Shown: positions 41,916 through 54,332 of the stretch, one piece after another
Layout: each line of letters begins with the position of its first letter
Numbering within the stretch: position 1 is the first letter of the stretch
NCBI GenBank assembly: GCA_030141605.1
Contig: JAQGDQ010000919.1
Location: 1-64,000 of the forward strand
DNA: 64,000 bases
Reading direction: 5' to 3'
From: Tubiluchus corallicola
Lineage: Eukaryota; Priapulida; Priapulimorpha; Priapulimorphida; Tubiluchidae
Notes under the pieces: model-generated
Seen by the model: only the letters and a program-made list of their open reading frames with translations
Database searches by the model: none
Told to the model about the DNA's origin: nothing
Program-made: the position numbers and the translations under genes

Positions 41916-43333
41916 TGTTGTCATTTTTCACCTCTTCCTGCTTGTTTATAAATTTTGAAGTATAAAAATGCTCTAAAAGTGCATTCAGTGTGTTTGCTAA
42001 CAGTCAGTTTCACCAAAGCGTGATGATAATTATTTGATTATAATTTTGATTAAAGGAAAACCATACCAAATCTGAAACTGTACTTCAAACTGATCTAACC
42101 TATAAAATATTGAAAGACAATATATTCATACTTAAGAATGACTTATGTGAAACCGCAGAAACTTAATTTTGTGTTTGCACGGCTAATTTTTTGTTGTTAC
42201 ACATAGTTTGCCATTCAATAAACAGGTACTAGTGCAGGGGTTAAAATGTCTACTTTTTGCCATACTTCTGTATGGGGTAGGATATGAAAAATCATCCTGT
42301 TTTTCTTTAGTGAAATTCTGTGGAAGTTCACTACAATGTCACCTTTATCAGAAAAAAATATGAGTTGCATTTTTTATAAGTTTCATGTAACTAGAGCACA
42401 ATGCCATATTGTCATTATCGGTAAATGAAAAAAAATTTTGTCTCGTGTCTTGTCAGTTGACATGCTCAGATTTTAATGATTTTAATAAAATATTTGTATA
42501 AAGTATGAGCTAGCTGTGAAAATTAAATAAATTTTGCTAAAAAATAATTTTATACTCGTATTATTTTGTTTAGCAGCTAATATTTTGTAGCAATATTAAT
42601 AAAATTTGTATAGTGAATTAGTGTAGACAATCATTGCTGTAGGTATGATTGTTCTGATTACTTGTATGAAAAATTTTGATACTTTTCTGCATCGGCGTGC
42701 AGGTAGCAGCACAAGCGCGGCGTCGGGCAATTTTGAATACGTTTACTTTGCTCATTTTCTATTCGCTAGAGAACGCCACCTTCGTTTCGTGGCTGTGAAA
42801 TAAAAATATGAAGTTGTGTTTACTGTCTGGCGAGTCAGTGTTCTTCTTGTTTGAGATAATTGACACTTGTCTGGTTCTGATGTGGCTGCGATTTACAACA
42901 GGAAAAGTAGAACGGTCGTGTTAACATTACAGTGTTTATGCTGCTAAATAAAAGTGTTTTTATTGATATGATGATAAAGTAAATAGGTGCATGTCGTGTA
43001 TAGCTCGTCAATGTGATTACATTTTTAATTCCAGGAATTTGTTGATTATTGTAAGACTCGTGACTGTACCTAACTCATTGTGGTTATACTGTAAGTGAGA
43101 CCACCGATCTCATTTAATCAACTACTGAACGTATAATACTAAATAAGCTATTCTGTCACACAGTGTCACTATTAGTATTATAAGTATATTCTATTAATTT
43201 AACGTCTACTGTAAGTTACTACTAACTGGAAAAGCTGTTTTGAATTACGAACAAAATGACGAAAGCGAGTATGTAGGCCTACACAAGACAGAGACAATAT
43301 CGTAGAGGTGATTACATTGTTAAATTTATAGCA
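41916..43333. other. region upstream of SH2B-like start
   Basis: AT-rich upstream and 5' UTR sequence. A GC-richer patch at 42700-42790 (AGCACAAGCGCGGCGTCGGG, and a GAACGCCACCTTCG motif) may mark the promoter; no 5' UTR exon boundary can be fixed. Confidence 0.4.
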
Positions 43334-44002
43334 ATGGCCGGTAGCTCTAGTGGGGACAACTTTCGACATGGGACATGTGATCCTGGCAATGTGTGGCGTG
43401 ATTTTTGCGACCGGCATGCACGGGCAGCTGCAGTGGAATTTGCTCGTAATTTTCGCGTCTTTGTCACCGAACATCACACTTATGCAACTGCGGCTGCGAG
43501 AAGAGAATTTGCAGAAAGATACGTTCAACAGTTCATGGAGAGCTTTATGAATGGATGCGAATCAAATGACAGACCGGGCACCATCGGCAGAGGTTCGCGA
43601 CCAACTTCACTACAAATTGCTGCTAATAGGTTATCTCGGAGTTTGACTACAGACGATTCTCCGGATAACTTCTCCGGCTGCTCTGAGCCCGAAAGCGAGT
43701 CTCCCAAAGTGCGAAAGCCTTTTCTTAGGAGGCTTTCTTTCAAAAACATAAATAGGGTGAGGGGAATATTCCAGAAACAGCATTCGGACGAGGTACGGTT
43801 GTCGTCCAGCGACTACGACAAACCCAATAAGAAATTACTGAAACGAAAAACAAGTAAAATTTTCGTCGAAGTCAAACGTGAGGGAATAGTGAACTATCTA
43901 AGCGGTGAAGATGTTTCTGGAAAAGCTAGATGGGAAAAGTGCCGGCTTATGTTAGTAAAAACTGCTGGTGGATACATGCTTGAGTTTTATGCACCGCCAA
44001 AG
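43334..44002 (+). CDS. SH2B/Lnk adaptor, first coding exon (partial gene)
   Basis: 223 codons from ATG 43334 to donor AAG|GTATTT at 44003. SH2B family proteins (SH2B1, SH2B2/APS, SH2B3/LNK; fly Lnk) are cytoplasmic adaptors that dimerise through an N-terminal phenylalanine zipper, bind membrane through a PH domain and bind phosphotyrosine receptors and JAKs through an SH2 domain. Seen here: Phe-zipper at about residues 20-75 (WRDFCDRHARAAAVEFARNF, then repeated Phe/Tyr spacing), a basic stretch FLRRLSFKNINR near 130, and the first PH strands at 178-223 (REGIVNYL, RWEKCRLMLVK, GGYMLEFYAPPK). The exon ends after the third strand, phase 0. I found no exon for the PH remainder or the SH2 domain up to 64000, so the intron should exceed 20 kb. 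The start is supported by an A at -3 and by zipper position. Which vertebrate paralogue it matches cannot be decided. Confidence 0.93.
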
Positions 44003-44116
44003 GTATTTATAGTTAGTATTTTATATTTATTGTATAGCATATAAAAGTCACATAGCACAAACCATATGCTGAATTGCACTTTCAGAGCATTTCACTGTAA
44101 CTTCTTCGTCTTCCCA

Positions 44117-44600
44117 GCTTTTCCCTATTCGGGTTCGCCGTTGTGAATGAGTCTTCTCCACGCATTCCTGTTGTTGACCATCTCTTCATTTATGTCTTCC
44201 CTTCCCACATGATCTTCACCGACTCTTCTTTTCAGCTGTCCACACCATTGCAATCTTGCGAGGCTTCCACTACTTTTACCGTTCCTCTGATATTATTATT
44301 TCTAATTTTATCTCTTCTTGTTATTCCCACCATCCATCTCAACATGCTCATCTCCACCACACCCATTTTCTTCTCTTCGGTCTTCTTTAGAGAAGCTGCT
44401 TCCAGCCCATAGATTAGAGCGGGTCTGACCACTTCTTTGTGGACTTTCCCTTTAAGTCTCACCGACTCATTCATAGAAGGTTTTGGCACAGTTTTTATAG
44501 GCGGATGCCCTTCCTGACCCTAACCCTCCCTATTTATCCGGGCTTGGGACCGGCACTGAGCTGGGCTGGCTTGCCTCCCCCCCCCCCCCCCCCCAGTGGC
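44117..44600 (-). mobile_element. RTE-type retrotransposon fragment
   Basis: The minus strand encodes GKVHKEVVRPALIYGLEAAS, then MLRWMVGITRRDKIRNNNIR, the C-terminal end of RTE/BovB-like reverse transcriptase ORFs. After a frame break it ends NRNAWRRLIHNGEPE and a stop. The opposite side carries GGTCAGGAAGGGCATCCGCC, a sequence common in RTE elements, and a 16-17 base poly-C/G run at 44578-44594. It is a degenerate pseudogene copy in the SH2B-like intron. Confidence 0.8.
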
Positions 44601-45010
44601 TAGGTTAGAGCAGTTCACTGAAACTAATATTTGTTTAAGCCAACATTCTCAAATCTTCAATCGTTAATGTCACTCAATTACACATATTATATTACCATAG
44701 TTAAAACTGTGTGTAGCTGTGCTGTCAGATGACTATAATGCTTTCACGCGAACCTGGTCAGTGGCGAAATTAAACCAAAGTCTTGACGGCTATTAAAGCA
44801 CAAATATCCATGTATTTTGTTCACAGTTTTAGCATGGCGTAGGCACTGCCTGTGACATTGTCACGGCATTTGGTTTTTGTGTTTAAAGGCAACTTTGAGA
44901 TTAAGCAGTAGTAATACATTAAGTATCTAGTACTTTGAAAATTTTTGTATAATGTTATACATACGGTCTAATTTAATTTCGAGTTTCGTTTCTTGGCTTT
45001 ATCTATCCAG
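44601..45010. other. SH2B-like intron, no recognised feature
   Basis: AT-rich sequence with no repeat recognised; ends in the strong pyrimidine tract at 44988-45010. Confidence 0.4.
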
Positions 45011-45070
45011 ATGGAGGTTGCCAAAGATTCCGTAGATGCTTATGTAGAAGCAGAGATAGGCAACTATTAA
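45011..45070 (+). CDS. possible alternative terminal exon of SH2B gene
   Basis: A strong pyrimidine tract and acceptor (TTGGCTTTATCTATCCAG) precede a 60-nt frame that, joined in phase 0 to the donor at 44002, would add MEVAKDSVDAYVEAEIGNY and stop. It does not resemble the expected next PH-domain strand. It could be an alternative last exon giving a protein with the zipper and a broken PH domain, or chance. Confidence 0.2.
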   Translation: MEVAKDSVDAYVEAEIGNY

Positions 45071-45307
45071 AGGCGGTACAGGGTGATAAGAAAAAATAAG
45101 TTAGTGTTGTTCTGAGACTTGCCATGGTCGTAAAGAAGACAAAATGCCTTTTAAGTCTCAAAAATTTTTGCTATAAATCGCCAGCTAAATATGGACAAGA
45201 GTCTTGCTAACACAGATACGGGTGTCTCCTGGGGTACCAGTAAGATAAAATCCTTGCTAGAATGCAAGAGCAAAAAGAATTTTTATTAATTGTGTTGGTG
45301 TTAATGC

Positions 45308-45773
45308 TTAACCCTTTAATACCCGTTGTATCCCGTGGGATACGAGAATATTTTCTGCCTTTAAAAGTAATCAAATTTTAAAACTGACAGTTATTTGATC
45401 TGTTAATAGTTATTTTGATTTAAGCCAATAACAATAGACTAAAAATGGTGATAAAATGGCAAATTAAAAAATTTACATAGCATAAAAAAACTGTGCAAGG
45501 TACAGTACTTTAGAGACGACTTTGTACAGATCAGCATAGCGTGCATACTAAATGTCTTAAATACTTTAAAAAATTATCAACAGTTGCAAAATGAGGCACA
45601 TTTTATGTTTCCATTGAATCCCAATGTATCCCGTGGGATACAGGCTATATTTAGCACGCGGGCACGGGTAGAAAAAAATAATTATTATGTGTAAACAAGA
45701 TGGACATACTGAACAAAAGTACCAAGCCAAAATTTTTTTCTTATTAAAAATAATTTGGGATTGAAAGGGTTAA
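45308..45773. mobile_element. piggyBac-like MITE, family P1 copy 2
   Basis: TTAA on both sides, ends CCCTTTAATACCCG and GGGATTGAAAGGG; about 90% like 1823-2288, same orientation. Confidence 0.85.
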
Positions 45774-46124
45774 AGGTCAGTAAACATAAATATGGTTTTT
45801 CATGCACAGAACACCATTGTTTTGAATGATTTTCCATAAATTTAAATGAAATTGTCGTGCTGCTTGCATTATCTGTGTCACAGTAAGGTAGTGGGCAAAT
45901 ATTTTTCACGTGGCATTGACAAGATTTTGGTAAACAAGATCATATTTGCTGATTGATGACTGATTATTGAATCAGCGTGGTGTACTACATTTCAATGACA
46001 AGCAGTAAGAGTCAGCAGTTTGTGGGTAAAGGTAATGTAAGGATAACTTCTGACTGATATGATTCACAGCACTTGATGCTTGGTGAACTGAGATAAGTTA
46101 GTTATATATTTCCACTCTGCATCT

Positions 46125-46390
46125 TATAATAAAAATACAGATAATTTCACTGAAGTAAATATAAATGCAATATAATCCAGAAATTACAAAAGAGATTCTT
46201 ATGCAGCATACACATGTGCAAATTACATTACAGAATGATTTTGATGCATACAGTTTGAGCCTAAAAGCATAGCTTGACAGGCCAAACTGTACGTGGCAAT
46301 CTTAAAGAAGTGATTAATAATTGAGATAATGATAATATATACACAGATGTGGGGAGAGTAGTGAACAAAAGACGAAATGGGGCGAGAGCT
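46125..46390. repeat. dispersed repeat family S, copy 2
   Basis: Second copy of 12903-13210, with small deletions. Confidence 0.75.
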
Positions 46391-46539
46391 GTTTCCTGTA
46401 TAGAAGTACTTCAAAATTTGTATTATCACTTAAACCGCATGACATTTTAGCAAATCAACATACTGAACAATGTTTGTTGTCCCTCTTTCAGCTACTGTAT
46501 TCCTTGTTTATCAGTTATGACGATACGTGACTTCGTGGT

Positions 46540-46937
46540 TAGGGGTGAGCATTCTCTACCAGAAAGCGAATTCGAATCGAACCGAATTTGTGACTTTCGA
46601 ATTCGAATCGAACCGAAATTCAGTGTTTCGAATTCAAACCGAATTCGAATTGAGTTTGAAAGATTTTCGAACCACCAGTAAAAATTAGTCTTACAAAGAT
46701 CATGCATATCACTAGATTTTGTTCTGCAATAAAACGACTAGTCATTTGTTTAAAATTGTGCACAGAAATCACTGCTAAATTATGCTAATTACACGTTGTT
46801 TCAGTGTATAAGTGATAAAGAACATATGTGATTGAAGTGCTGAATTATTCGAATCTGTAGTTTTGGATTCGAATCGAGTTCGAACTAAAAAACTCGTTCG
46901 AATCGAATTCGATTCGGACGTTCGATGCTCACCCCTA
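46540..46937. mobile_element. hAT-like MITE with TTCGAA-rich ends
   Basis: Ends TAGGGGTGAGCATTC and GATGCTCACCCCTA, flanked by TTCGTGGT and TTCATGAT (6/8, both changes transitions). Subterminal parts are packed with TTCGAATCGAACCGAATTCG-type palindromes, likely transposase binding repeats. Confidence 0.75.
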
Positions 46938-47406
46938 TTCATGATGCTTTAATAATGTAACAAAATCAGATTTTTCGTAACAGCTGTGGACACTTGCTCA
47001 CAAACTTCATTCAGCAACTTTCTACAGTCGTAAGCTTAAAATTAATTAACCTTTTTGTTATTAATTTGTTATTAACTTTATTAATAAATAAAAAATTAGA
47101 GGTATAAAAGTTTTGGCGATAAACTGAATTACGGAGATTCTAATAAAATGTGATTTTTGGTTTACGAATCGAAGCGGCACGCCACATACAGTTATTGTTT
47201 TTGCTTGCCTAACATCCGGAATTGGAATAGCTATCAAGATTGCTGGTTTTGCCAGTAGCACGTTGCTGTGATGTTATTGTTGTGACTTTGTCTGTTCTCA
47301 CATCTTTTTGTTGTGGGTGGATCAGATGGTTTCCTGTCTCAGCTGGAGGGCCGGATGGCTCGGCTTATACGTGTTCAAAGCAAAGCTTGCATTTGGTCTG
47401 ACTCAA

Positions 47407-49757
47407 TGGGCAGTGTCCGTTTTGAACAGACCCTAGTCTAACTTGCATTATAACAGAATTTATTTCATGTCTCGTTTCTAGTTTGGAGTATGAACTTGGT
47501 GGTCGACTCTCAAGGGGCAGTGTCCGTTTTGAACAGACCCTAGTCTAACTTGCATTATAACAGAATTTATTTCATGTCTCGTTTCTAGTTTGGAGTATGA
47601 ACTTGGTGGTCGACCCTCAAGGGGCAGTGTCCGTCTTGAACAGACCCTAGTCTAACTTGCATTATAACAGAATTTATTTCATGTCTCGTTTCTAGTTTGG
47701 AGTATGAACTTGGTGGTCGACCCTCAAGGGGCAGTGTCCGTCTTGAACAGACCCTAGTCCAACTTGCATTATAACAGAATTTATTTGATATCTCGTTTCT
47801 AGTTTGTAGTATGAACTTGGTGGTCGACCCTCAAGGGGCAGTGTCCGTCTTGAACAGACCCTAGTCTAACTTGCATTACAACAGAATTTATTTCATGTCT
47901 CGTTTCTAGTTTGGAGTATGAACTTGGTGGTCGACCCTCAAGGGGCAGTGTCCGTCTTGAACAGACCCTAGTCCAACTTGCATTATAACAGAATTTATTT
48001 GATATCTCGTTTCTAGTTTGGAGTATGAACTTGGTGGTCGACTCTCAAGGGGCAGTGTCCGTCTTGAACAGACCCTAGTCTAACTTGCATTATAACAGAA
48101 TTTATTTCATGTCTCGTTTCTAGTTTGGAGTATGAACTTGGTGGTCGATCCTCAAGGGGCAGTGTCCGTCTTGAACAGACCCTAGTCTAACTTGCATTAC
48201 AACAGAATTTATTTGATGTCTCGTTTCTAGTTTGGAGTATGAACTTGGTGGTCGACCCTCAAGGGACAGTGTCCGTCTTGAACAGGCCCTAGTCTAACTT
48301 GCATTATAACAGAATTTATTTCATGTCTCGTTTCTAGTTTGGAGTATGAACTTGGTGGTCGACCCTCAAGGGGCAGTGTCCGTCTTGAACAGACCCTAGT
48401 CTAACTTGCATTATAACAGAATTTATTTCATGTCTCGTTTCTAGTTTGGAGTATGAACTTGGTGGTCGACCCTCAAGGGGCAGTGTCCGTCTTGAACAGA
48501 CCCTAGTCCAACTTGCATTATAACAGAATTTATTTGATATCTCGTTTCTAGTTTGGAGTATGAACTTGGTGGTCGACCCTCAAGGGGCAGTGTCCGTCTT
48601 GAACAGACCCTAGTCTAACTTGCATTATAACAGAATTTATTTCATGTCTCGTTTCTAGTTTGGAGTATGAACTTGGTGGTCGACCCTCAAGGGGCAGTGT
48701 CCGTCTTGAACAGACCCTAGTCTAACTTGCATTATAACAGAATTTATTTCATGTCTCGTTTCTAGTTTGGAGTATGAACTTGGTGGTCGACCCTCAAGGG
48801 GCAGTGTCCGTCTTGAACAGACCCTAGTCCAACTTGCATTATAACAGAATTTATTTCATGTCTCGTTTCTAGTTTGGAGTATGAACTTGGTGGTCGACTC
48901 TCAAGGGGCAGTGTCCGTCTTGAACAGGCCCTAGTCTAACTTGCATTATAACAGAATTTATTTCATGTCTCGTTTCTAGTTTGGAGTATGAACTTGGTGG
49001 TCGACCCTCAAGGGGCAGTGTCCGTCTTGAACAGACCCTAGTCTAACTTGCATTATAACAGAATTTATTTCATGTCTCGTTTCTAGTTTGGAGTATGAAC
49101 TTGGTGGTCGACTCTCAAGGGGCAGTGTCCGTCTTGAACAGACCCTAGTCTAACGTGCATTATAACAGAATTTATTTGATGTCTCGTTTCTAGTTTGTAG
49201 TATGAACTTGGTGGTCGACCCTCAAGGGGCAGTGTCCGTCTTGAACAGACCCTAGTCTAACTTGCATTATAACAGAATTTATTTCATGTCTCGTTTCTAG
49301 TTTGTAGTATGAACTTGGTGGTCGACTCTCAAGGGGCAGTGTCCGTCTTGAACAGACCCTAGTCCAACTTGCATTATAACAGAATTTATTTCATGTCTCG
49401 TTTCTAGTTTGGAGTATGAACTTGGTGGTCGACCCTCAAGGGGCAGTGTCCGTCTTGAACAGACCCTAGTCCAACTTGCATTATAACAGAATTTATTTGA
49501 TGTCTCGTTTCTAGTTTGGAGTATGAACTTGGTGGTCGACCCTCAAGGGGCAGTGTCCGTCTTGAACAGACCCTAGTCTAACTTGCATTATAACAGAATT
49601 TATTTCATGTCTCGTTTCTAGTTTGGAGTATGAACTTGGTGGTCGACTCTCAAGGGGCAGTGTCCGTCTTGAACAGACCCTAGTCCAACTTGCATTATAA
49701 CAGAATTTATTTCATGTCTCGTTTCTAGTTTGGAGTATGAACTTGCTGGTCGACCAA
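47407..49757. repeat. 107-bp satellite, about 22 copies
   Basis: Unit starts GGGGCAGTGTCCGTCTTGAA and includes GTTTGGAGTATGAACTTGGT. The period of 107 was checked at 47513 and 47620. Units differ at few sites (CTAACTT/CCAACTT, CATGTCTC/GATATCTC). Confidence 0.97.
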
Positions 49758-51570
49758 TCCGCCAGCATATCTTCAGTAAGCTATATGTCAAGAACAGGTG
49801 ACGGGCTTCTGTTTTACTAATCACAAGTCTGTATCAAATTGGAAATAAATTAGTAGGTGAAGCGATGTATGTCTTGTTTGCTTCTGCGATTTGTACGCAA
49901 AAAGGGCTTTGCTACGGGTCTTTGGTTTATGAAGTAAACAGCAGATCTGGACTCGCAGGTACAAAGATTAGGACCTGTCTTCAACAGTATAACGTGGGTA
50001 TTATTTAACGTGGATATTTTATTACCATAAACTCAATGAAGTACTTAAGAAATGATGTCGTTCCCATCACAGTAGGTGTAAGATGTGATACCTCTATATT
50101 TCGAATCTGTTTTGTTATTGTCGGTCATATTGTCGTTGAGGTAGCCTGCGGTCGTCTACCATAGTCTTCCAAGTTGGTCTTGTTTGGAGGTACTGCGACT
50201 ACGAACTCCTGTGTAAAAGGAAACTCAGTCTCGGAAGTACTAGATCTGATATTTGTGCTTAATATTATATTTAGAATACATAATAATAATGTGACTGTGT
50301 TTGACGAGGACTAACAGTGTAAAATTCTAAATCGTTGTTCACTTGTTTATTTCATTCCCGTGAGTGGGGTACGGTTTCTGTGTTTTCCCGCTATTTGAGT
50401 GCAACGTCCTACTAGAGTTGTATTGGCGGTACTAGACAAGGCTTGGCAAGGGTACAATGCCCCAATTTTAACCAGACTGGTATAATGGCCGTCCGCTCAA
50501 GCGTAGCCATTCACCAGACGAGATCTCAGTCATTCATGTTTTGAGAGCATGTCAGTGGAATGTTACCGGCGTGTGATTCAATAAAGTCTCATTGAAATGA
50601 AATCAACTGTGAGTGTGGGAAATGGGAAATGATGCTAGCGCGCGCTCTGGTGGTGTTGGGTTGCCGAAGCCTTTTGTTCTTTTGTGTGCGTTGAAGTCTG
50701 TGACTTTTGGCCTGGCCTGTTAGTGCAATTATTTAAAGAGCCTTGGCGAAAGTTCAAATTTTGCCACTAGGGCGGCGTTGTGTTGGAGGTGGCATATGGC
50801 TACGTGTGTCGAGACACCGAGTTAATTATTACTGTAAGGCTGTAATTGTCGAACGTGCTTGACTGGTGACATTTGTTTCACCTTGTAATTATATTATCTT
50901 CTGTTGCTATGGAAGTCTGCCACTTCTTTAAGAGACCGTTGCTGAAGCCCTTAGGGGAGGATATCATTAACTAAGCTGGGTGGTTTAGTTTCTGCTTGAA
51001 TAAGTAAATGCAGTCGGGCAATTCCTTGCTATTAGAACATCTCCAGATTTGTCTTAGCCAGTTTTCTGTCTGCTTTTGTTGCGCTCTGCATGCTGGAATC
51101 TAGATGGGTGTAGTGAGACCGGTACCCAGCATCTATTAAGAGTAGGTGAATAGTTGTAGGGTTTGTAGTTGTAGCCGTAGGGTTTTCTGTAATGAGGTAA
51201 ATAGGCAAGGTCACCGTGGCAGATAAAACCACTTCGAAGCACTTTTCCTAGCAGTTATCCATCCATTTACTTCGAATAGGTTCAGTATTGCTTAACTTTG
51301 ATTGCTGAGCGTATGTACCACGCGTTTAGCAAGTTTAGATATCCGTTGAAGACATGTAGGCAGGTGTCCTAGGATTAACTAAAACAGTATCATAATTGCC
51401 AGCCGTTTGAAAATTGTATGGAGCGAAGAATAATTATGCACCACATGTGTTAACTTGTGTTACGTGACAGACAGATAGCCAGATAGACAGACGACTTGAC
51501 TAAACTAATTAGCGCATGGGCTAGTACAGGTTGAAGAGCTTTGAGATTTGTCTTAAGGAGAAGCAAAATG
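49758..51570. other. SH2B-like intron, no gene recognised
   Basis: Mixed composition; a CCACTAGGGCGGCG motif at 50764-50777 resembles the vertebrate CTCF core. No exon of the PH or SH2 domain was found. Confidence 0.5.
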
Positions 51571-51577
51571 CAGGCTT

Positions 51578-51733
51578 GCTCACTGTTGTTGTTGCTGCTG
51601 CTACTGTTTTCCTGCTATTTGCTGTTGTTGTTGCTGCTGCTGCTACTGTTTTCCTGCTATTTTCTGTTATTGTTGTTGTTGTTGGTGGTGGTGGTGGTGT
51701 TGCTGCTGCTGCTACTGTTTTCCTGCTATTTTC

Positions 51734-51764
<31 letters not shown>

Positions 51765-51860
51765 GCTGCTGCTGCTGCTACTGTTTTCCTGCTATTTTCT
51801 GTTGTTGTTGTTGTTGTTGCTGCTGCTGCTGCTACTGTTTTCCTGCTATTTTCAGTTGAG
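51578..51860. repeat. TTG/CTG composite minisatellite
   Basis: Blocks of TTG and CTG triplets each ended by CTACTGTTTTCCTGCTATTT, about six times. Open frames of poly-Leu or poly-Val in it are artefacts. Confidence 0.95.
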
Positions 51861-53317
51861 AGAATACTTTTTTAAATCAAGCACACTGAGCACTACAGAA
51901 CATTGTGTTGAATGTAGGATCGTCAAGAACTCAAATCATGAGTCAAGAGCCAGCTGGAGGGGGGGGTCGGGGAGACGTTTTATGAGGCCTCTTTCAGAAA
52001 CAAAAATCAAGATAAGTGAAACCACGAAGTTGTACAAATTTCTTGATTTTAGACTCTAAAAAACTGTAAAAGCCTAAAACTTGCAAAAGTGGGAGCAATG
52101 TACACCAATTTTTGGACCTTCCGGGTCGCAATGCATTTCTTACGTTTTTGAGATTTCTGGAGATTATGTCCTGTGAATTAAAGCTAAACCGGAAGCACTT
52201 CCCACTGCGCCAAAAGTTGGCGGAAAATGTAAATGGGGTTAGATGATGAAGCCTTTTAACGATTTAAATTAATTTAGCAAAATTACTATTTTACTTAAGA
52301 GAGATTTTGGTGTTCTTAGCTTAGTTCTTAACGTTTAAATGGCACGCAAGATGTATTTCCGTTTTTTCCACATAAACTTGAATGCAATGGTCGAAATTAG
52401 GAGATTCAGAATTTTTCAAAAATCCGGCCCGAAGTACGGATGTATGACTGAATTTCAAGCTTCCGGGCCATATCAGGAGTGATGACAACCCTAGTTGTGT
52501 GAGTCTCCAATTTTGTTTTTTGCTAATTAACATTTAGCTTTAACAGACGCATATAATTAAATAAATTATCGTGACAACAATGCAGAACATCAGTTCAGTC
52601 TCTGTAGTCTGTGTGTGCTTAATCACGCGGCCTATTGATTACTGGTTCATTGCACGTGAACTAGGAACTGTAATCAGAAATTCCGTATCACATAAAACGT
52701 TTAGGATTCATCGTATTAGCTCAGGTTGATAAATCCTACCGCAATGATAATGAGACTAAAGGTCTGAGTCATAAGTGCATGTTATGTAATTTATTGATGC
52801 AACTCCCACGTGCTGTGCTTTCATTCATATCTTGAGTGTAATTACTAACCACGAGGGGGATTAAATTGTGCAAATTCACACAGTAGCGAACAGCAATTGT
52901 GTGCATTGTCGCCTGTGTTTCTACCAGCATTGTACAGTATACATGTTGGTACACGTGTATATGGAATTTTATACATTGTTACAGCATTGTGTGCAAAGCC
53001 TGCATTGTCTGTAGTCAAGTTGAACATTGTTACTATATTCATTTGTTACACAGTAGTCTATTGGATACAATATAATTGTATTTTACTCCGCTATATACAT
53101 ATATATCATCAGTATATGATGGCGTCACAAATGGTATAACTCTAACAAGAGAAAATAGAGTTGTCGTTGTTAGATATTCTAGCTGTTGTAATAACCCTTC
53201 TCACAATTGTACTTTGAGCTATTAACCGTGAGTTTACTAAAACGGCGCCTACTGTATGTGAATATGATTTAAAATCAGTTATTTCACTTTATGCTGAATT
53301 TGGGATAAGCTGGACTG
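51861..53317. other. SH2B-like intron, no recognised feature
   Basis: No gene, RNA or clear repeat; a short G-rich run occurs at 51958-51974. Confidence 0.45.
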
Positions 53318-53440
53318 CCTTGACCACTGTTGAATGCGGTGGTGTAAGCGGAAGGTCCCTGGTTCAATTCCGAATTTTTCACATTTGCACTCTTTTCAAG
53401 TTTGGTATCAAAATGTGATTAATTGTGGGTCGGAAACAGT
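53318..53440 (+). mobile_element. tRNA-derived SINE, degraded
   Basis: GAAGGTCCCTGGTTCAATTCC is B-box-like, and the body TTTGGTATCAAAATGTGATTAATTGTGGG parallels the copies at 26196 and 37785. Confidence 0.55.
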
Positions 53441-53642
53441 TTTTAAACGCGGTTTCCTCCGAATTTTCTCCCATCTTGCATCGCACAAGCTGTTGTTTTC
53501 GTTGTCTACTTTCATTGATGACTAGAGACTAGACTGTCTGCGGCTCTGAAGCCAGACTATTAGCTTAATAGCATGCAAGTGTGCTTACTGTAGCAGTTAA
53601 ACACGCATGAATTTGCCAAATGAGTTCATTGACTTAACTGAT

Positions 53643-54332
53643 TTAAAGCACACGAAAACCCTTCATAAACATAAAGCTTGAAAAATTCGTTTTGAAATTT
53701 TACATCGCTTACATACTGCCTTTTTGCACACAGGACTTCAGTCGGCAGTCACGCTGTATAAAACTTGTAAATTTAAACTCCCGCGGTGACCGTTAGACGC
53801 AGCCATTTTAACGACAGGTCATTTCAAACAAGTTTAGATAACATTTTGTAAAGTTTGAAAAAATAACCAGAGCATTCGTAGAGCACAAGTCACTAACTAA
53901 GTAAAATTTAAAATTACTGTATCTTGCGAATAAGGTTAAAATACGTTTTTTGTCACTGAGTAGTGCACCATGGAGGGTGAGTCAACGACATTTTACCACT
54001 TGGTGATAACATTTTAAATTATTAATAATTTTCTTTTCTAGTTACATAAGTCTTTCCAGCAGGTAACCGAAAATTTAAGTGATATAGTTTTACACGGAAA
54101 GTCTTTTGAGACATAATTTAACATTGCTTTTTCTTCCCTTGATTTACGTTTGGTGCATGACGTCATGTAATGGCGCCGTCGGAACAGTATTGCGGGAGTT
54201 TTGAAATGAAAACAAACAAAAATTCCTTTCAGTGCGAGTACGATATACGCATAAAATTGCTATAAAGTAATAGAATTTTTTAAGACGATTTTTCTGAAAC
54301 TTACTTCAGGCACCCCATTTGTTGTCCTTTAA
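53643..54332 (+). mobile_element. TTAA-flanked MITE family K, copy 2
   Basis: Begins TTAAAGCACACGAAAACCC and ends CCATTTGTTGTCCTTTAA; full length, same orientation as copies 1 and 3. Confidence 0.75.

Noticed and set aside
47320-47400. Possible next SH2B exon after CTGTCTCAG
   Set aside because: The reading does not match the expected PH strands and no donor in the right phase was found.
51531-52059. Poly-Leu/Val frames up to 172 codons
   Set aside because: TTG/CTG repeat array; composition and lack of domains argue against a gene.
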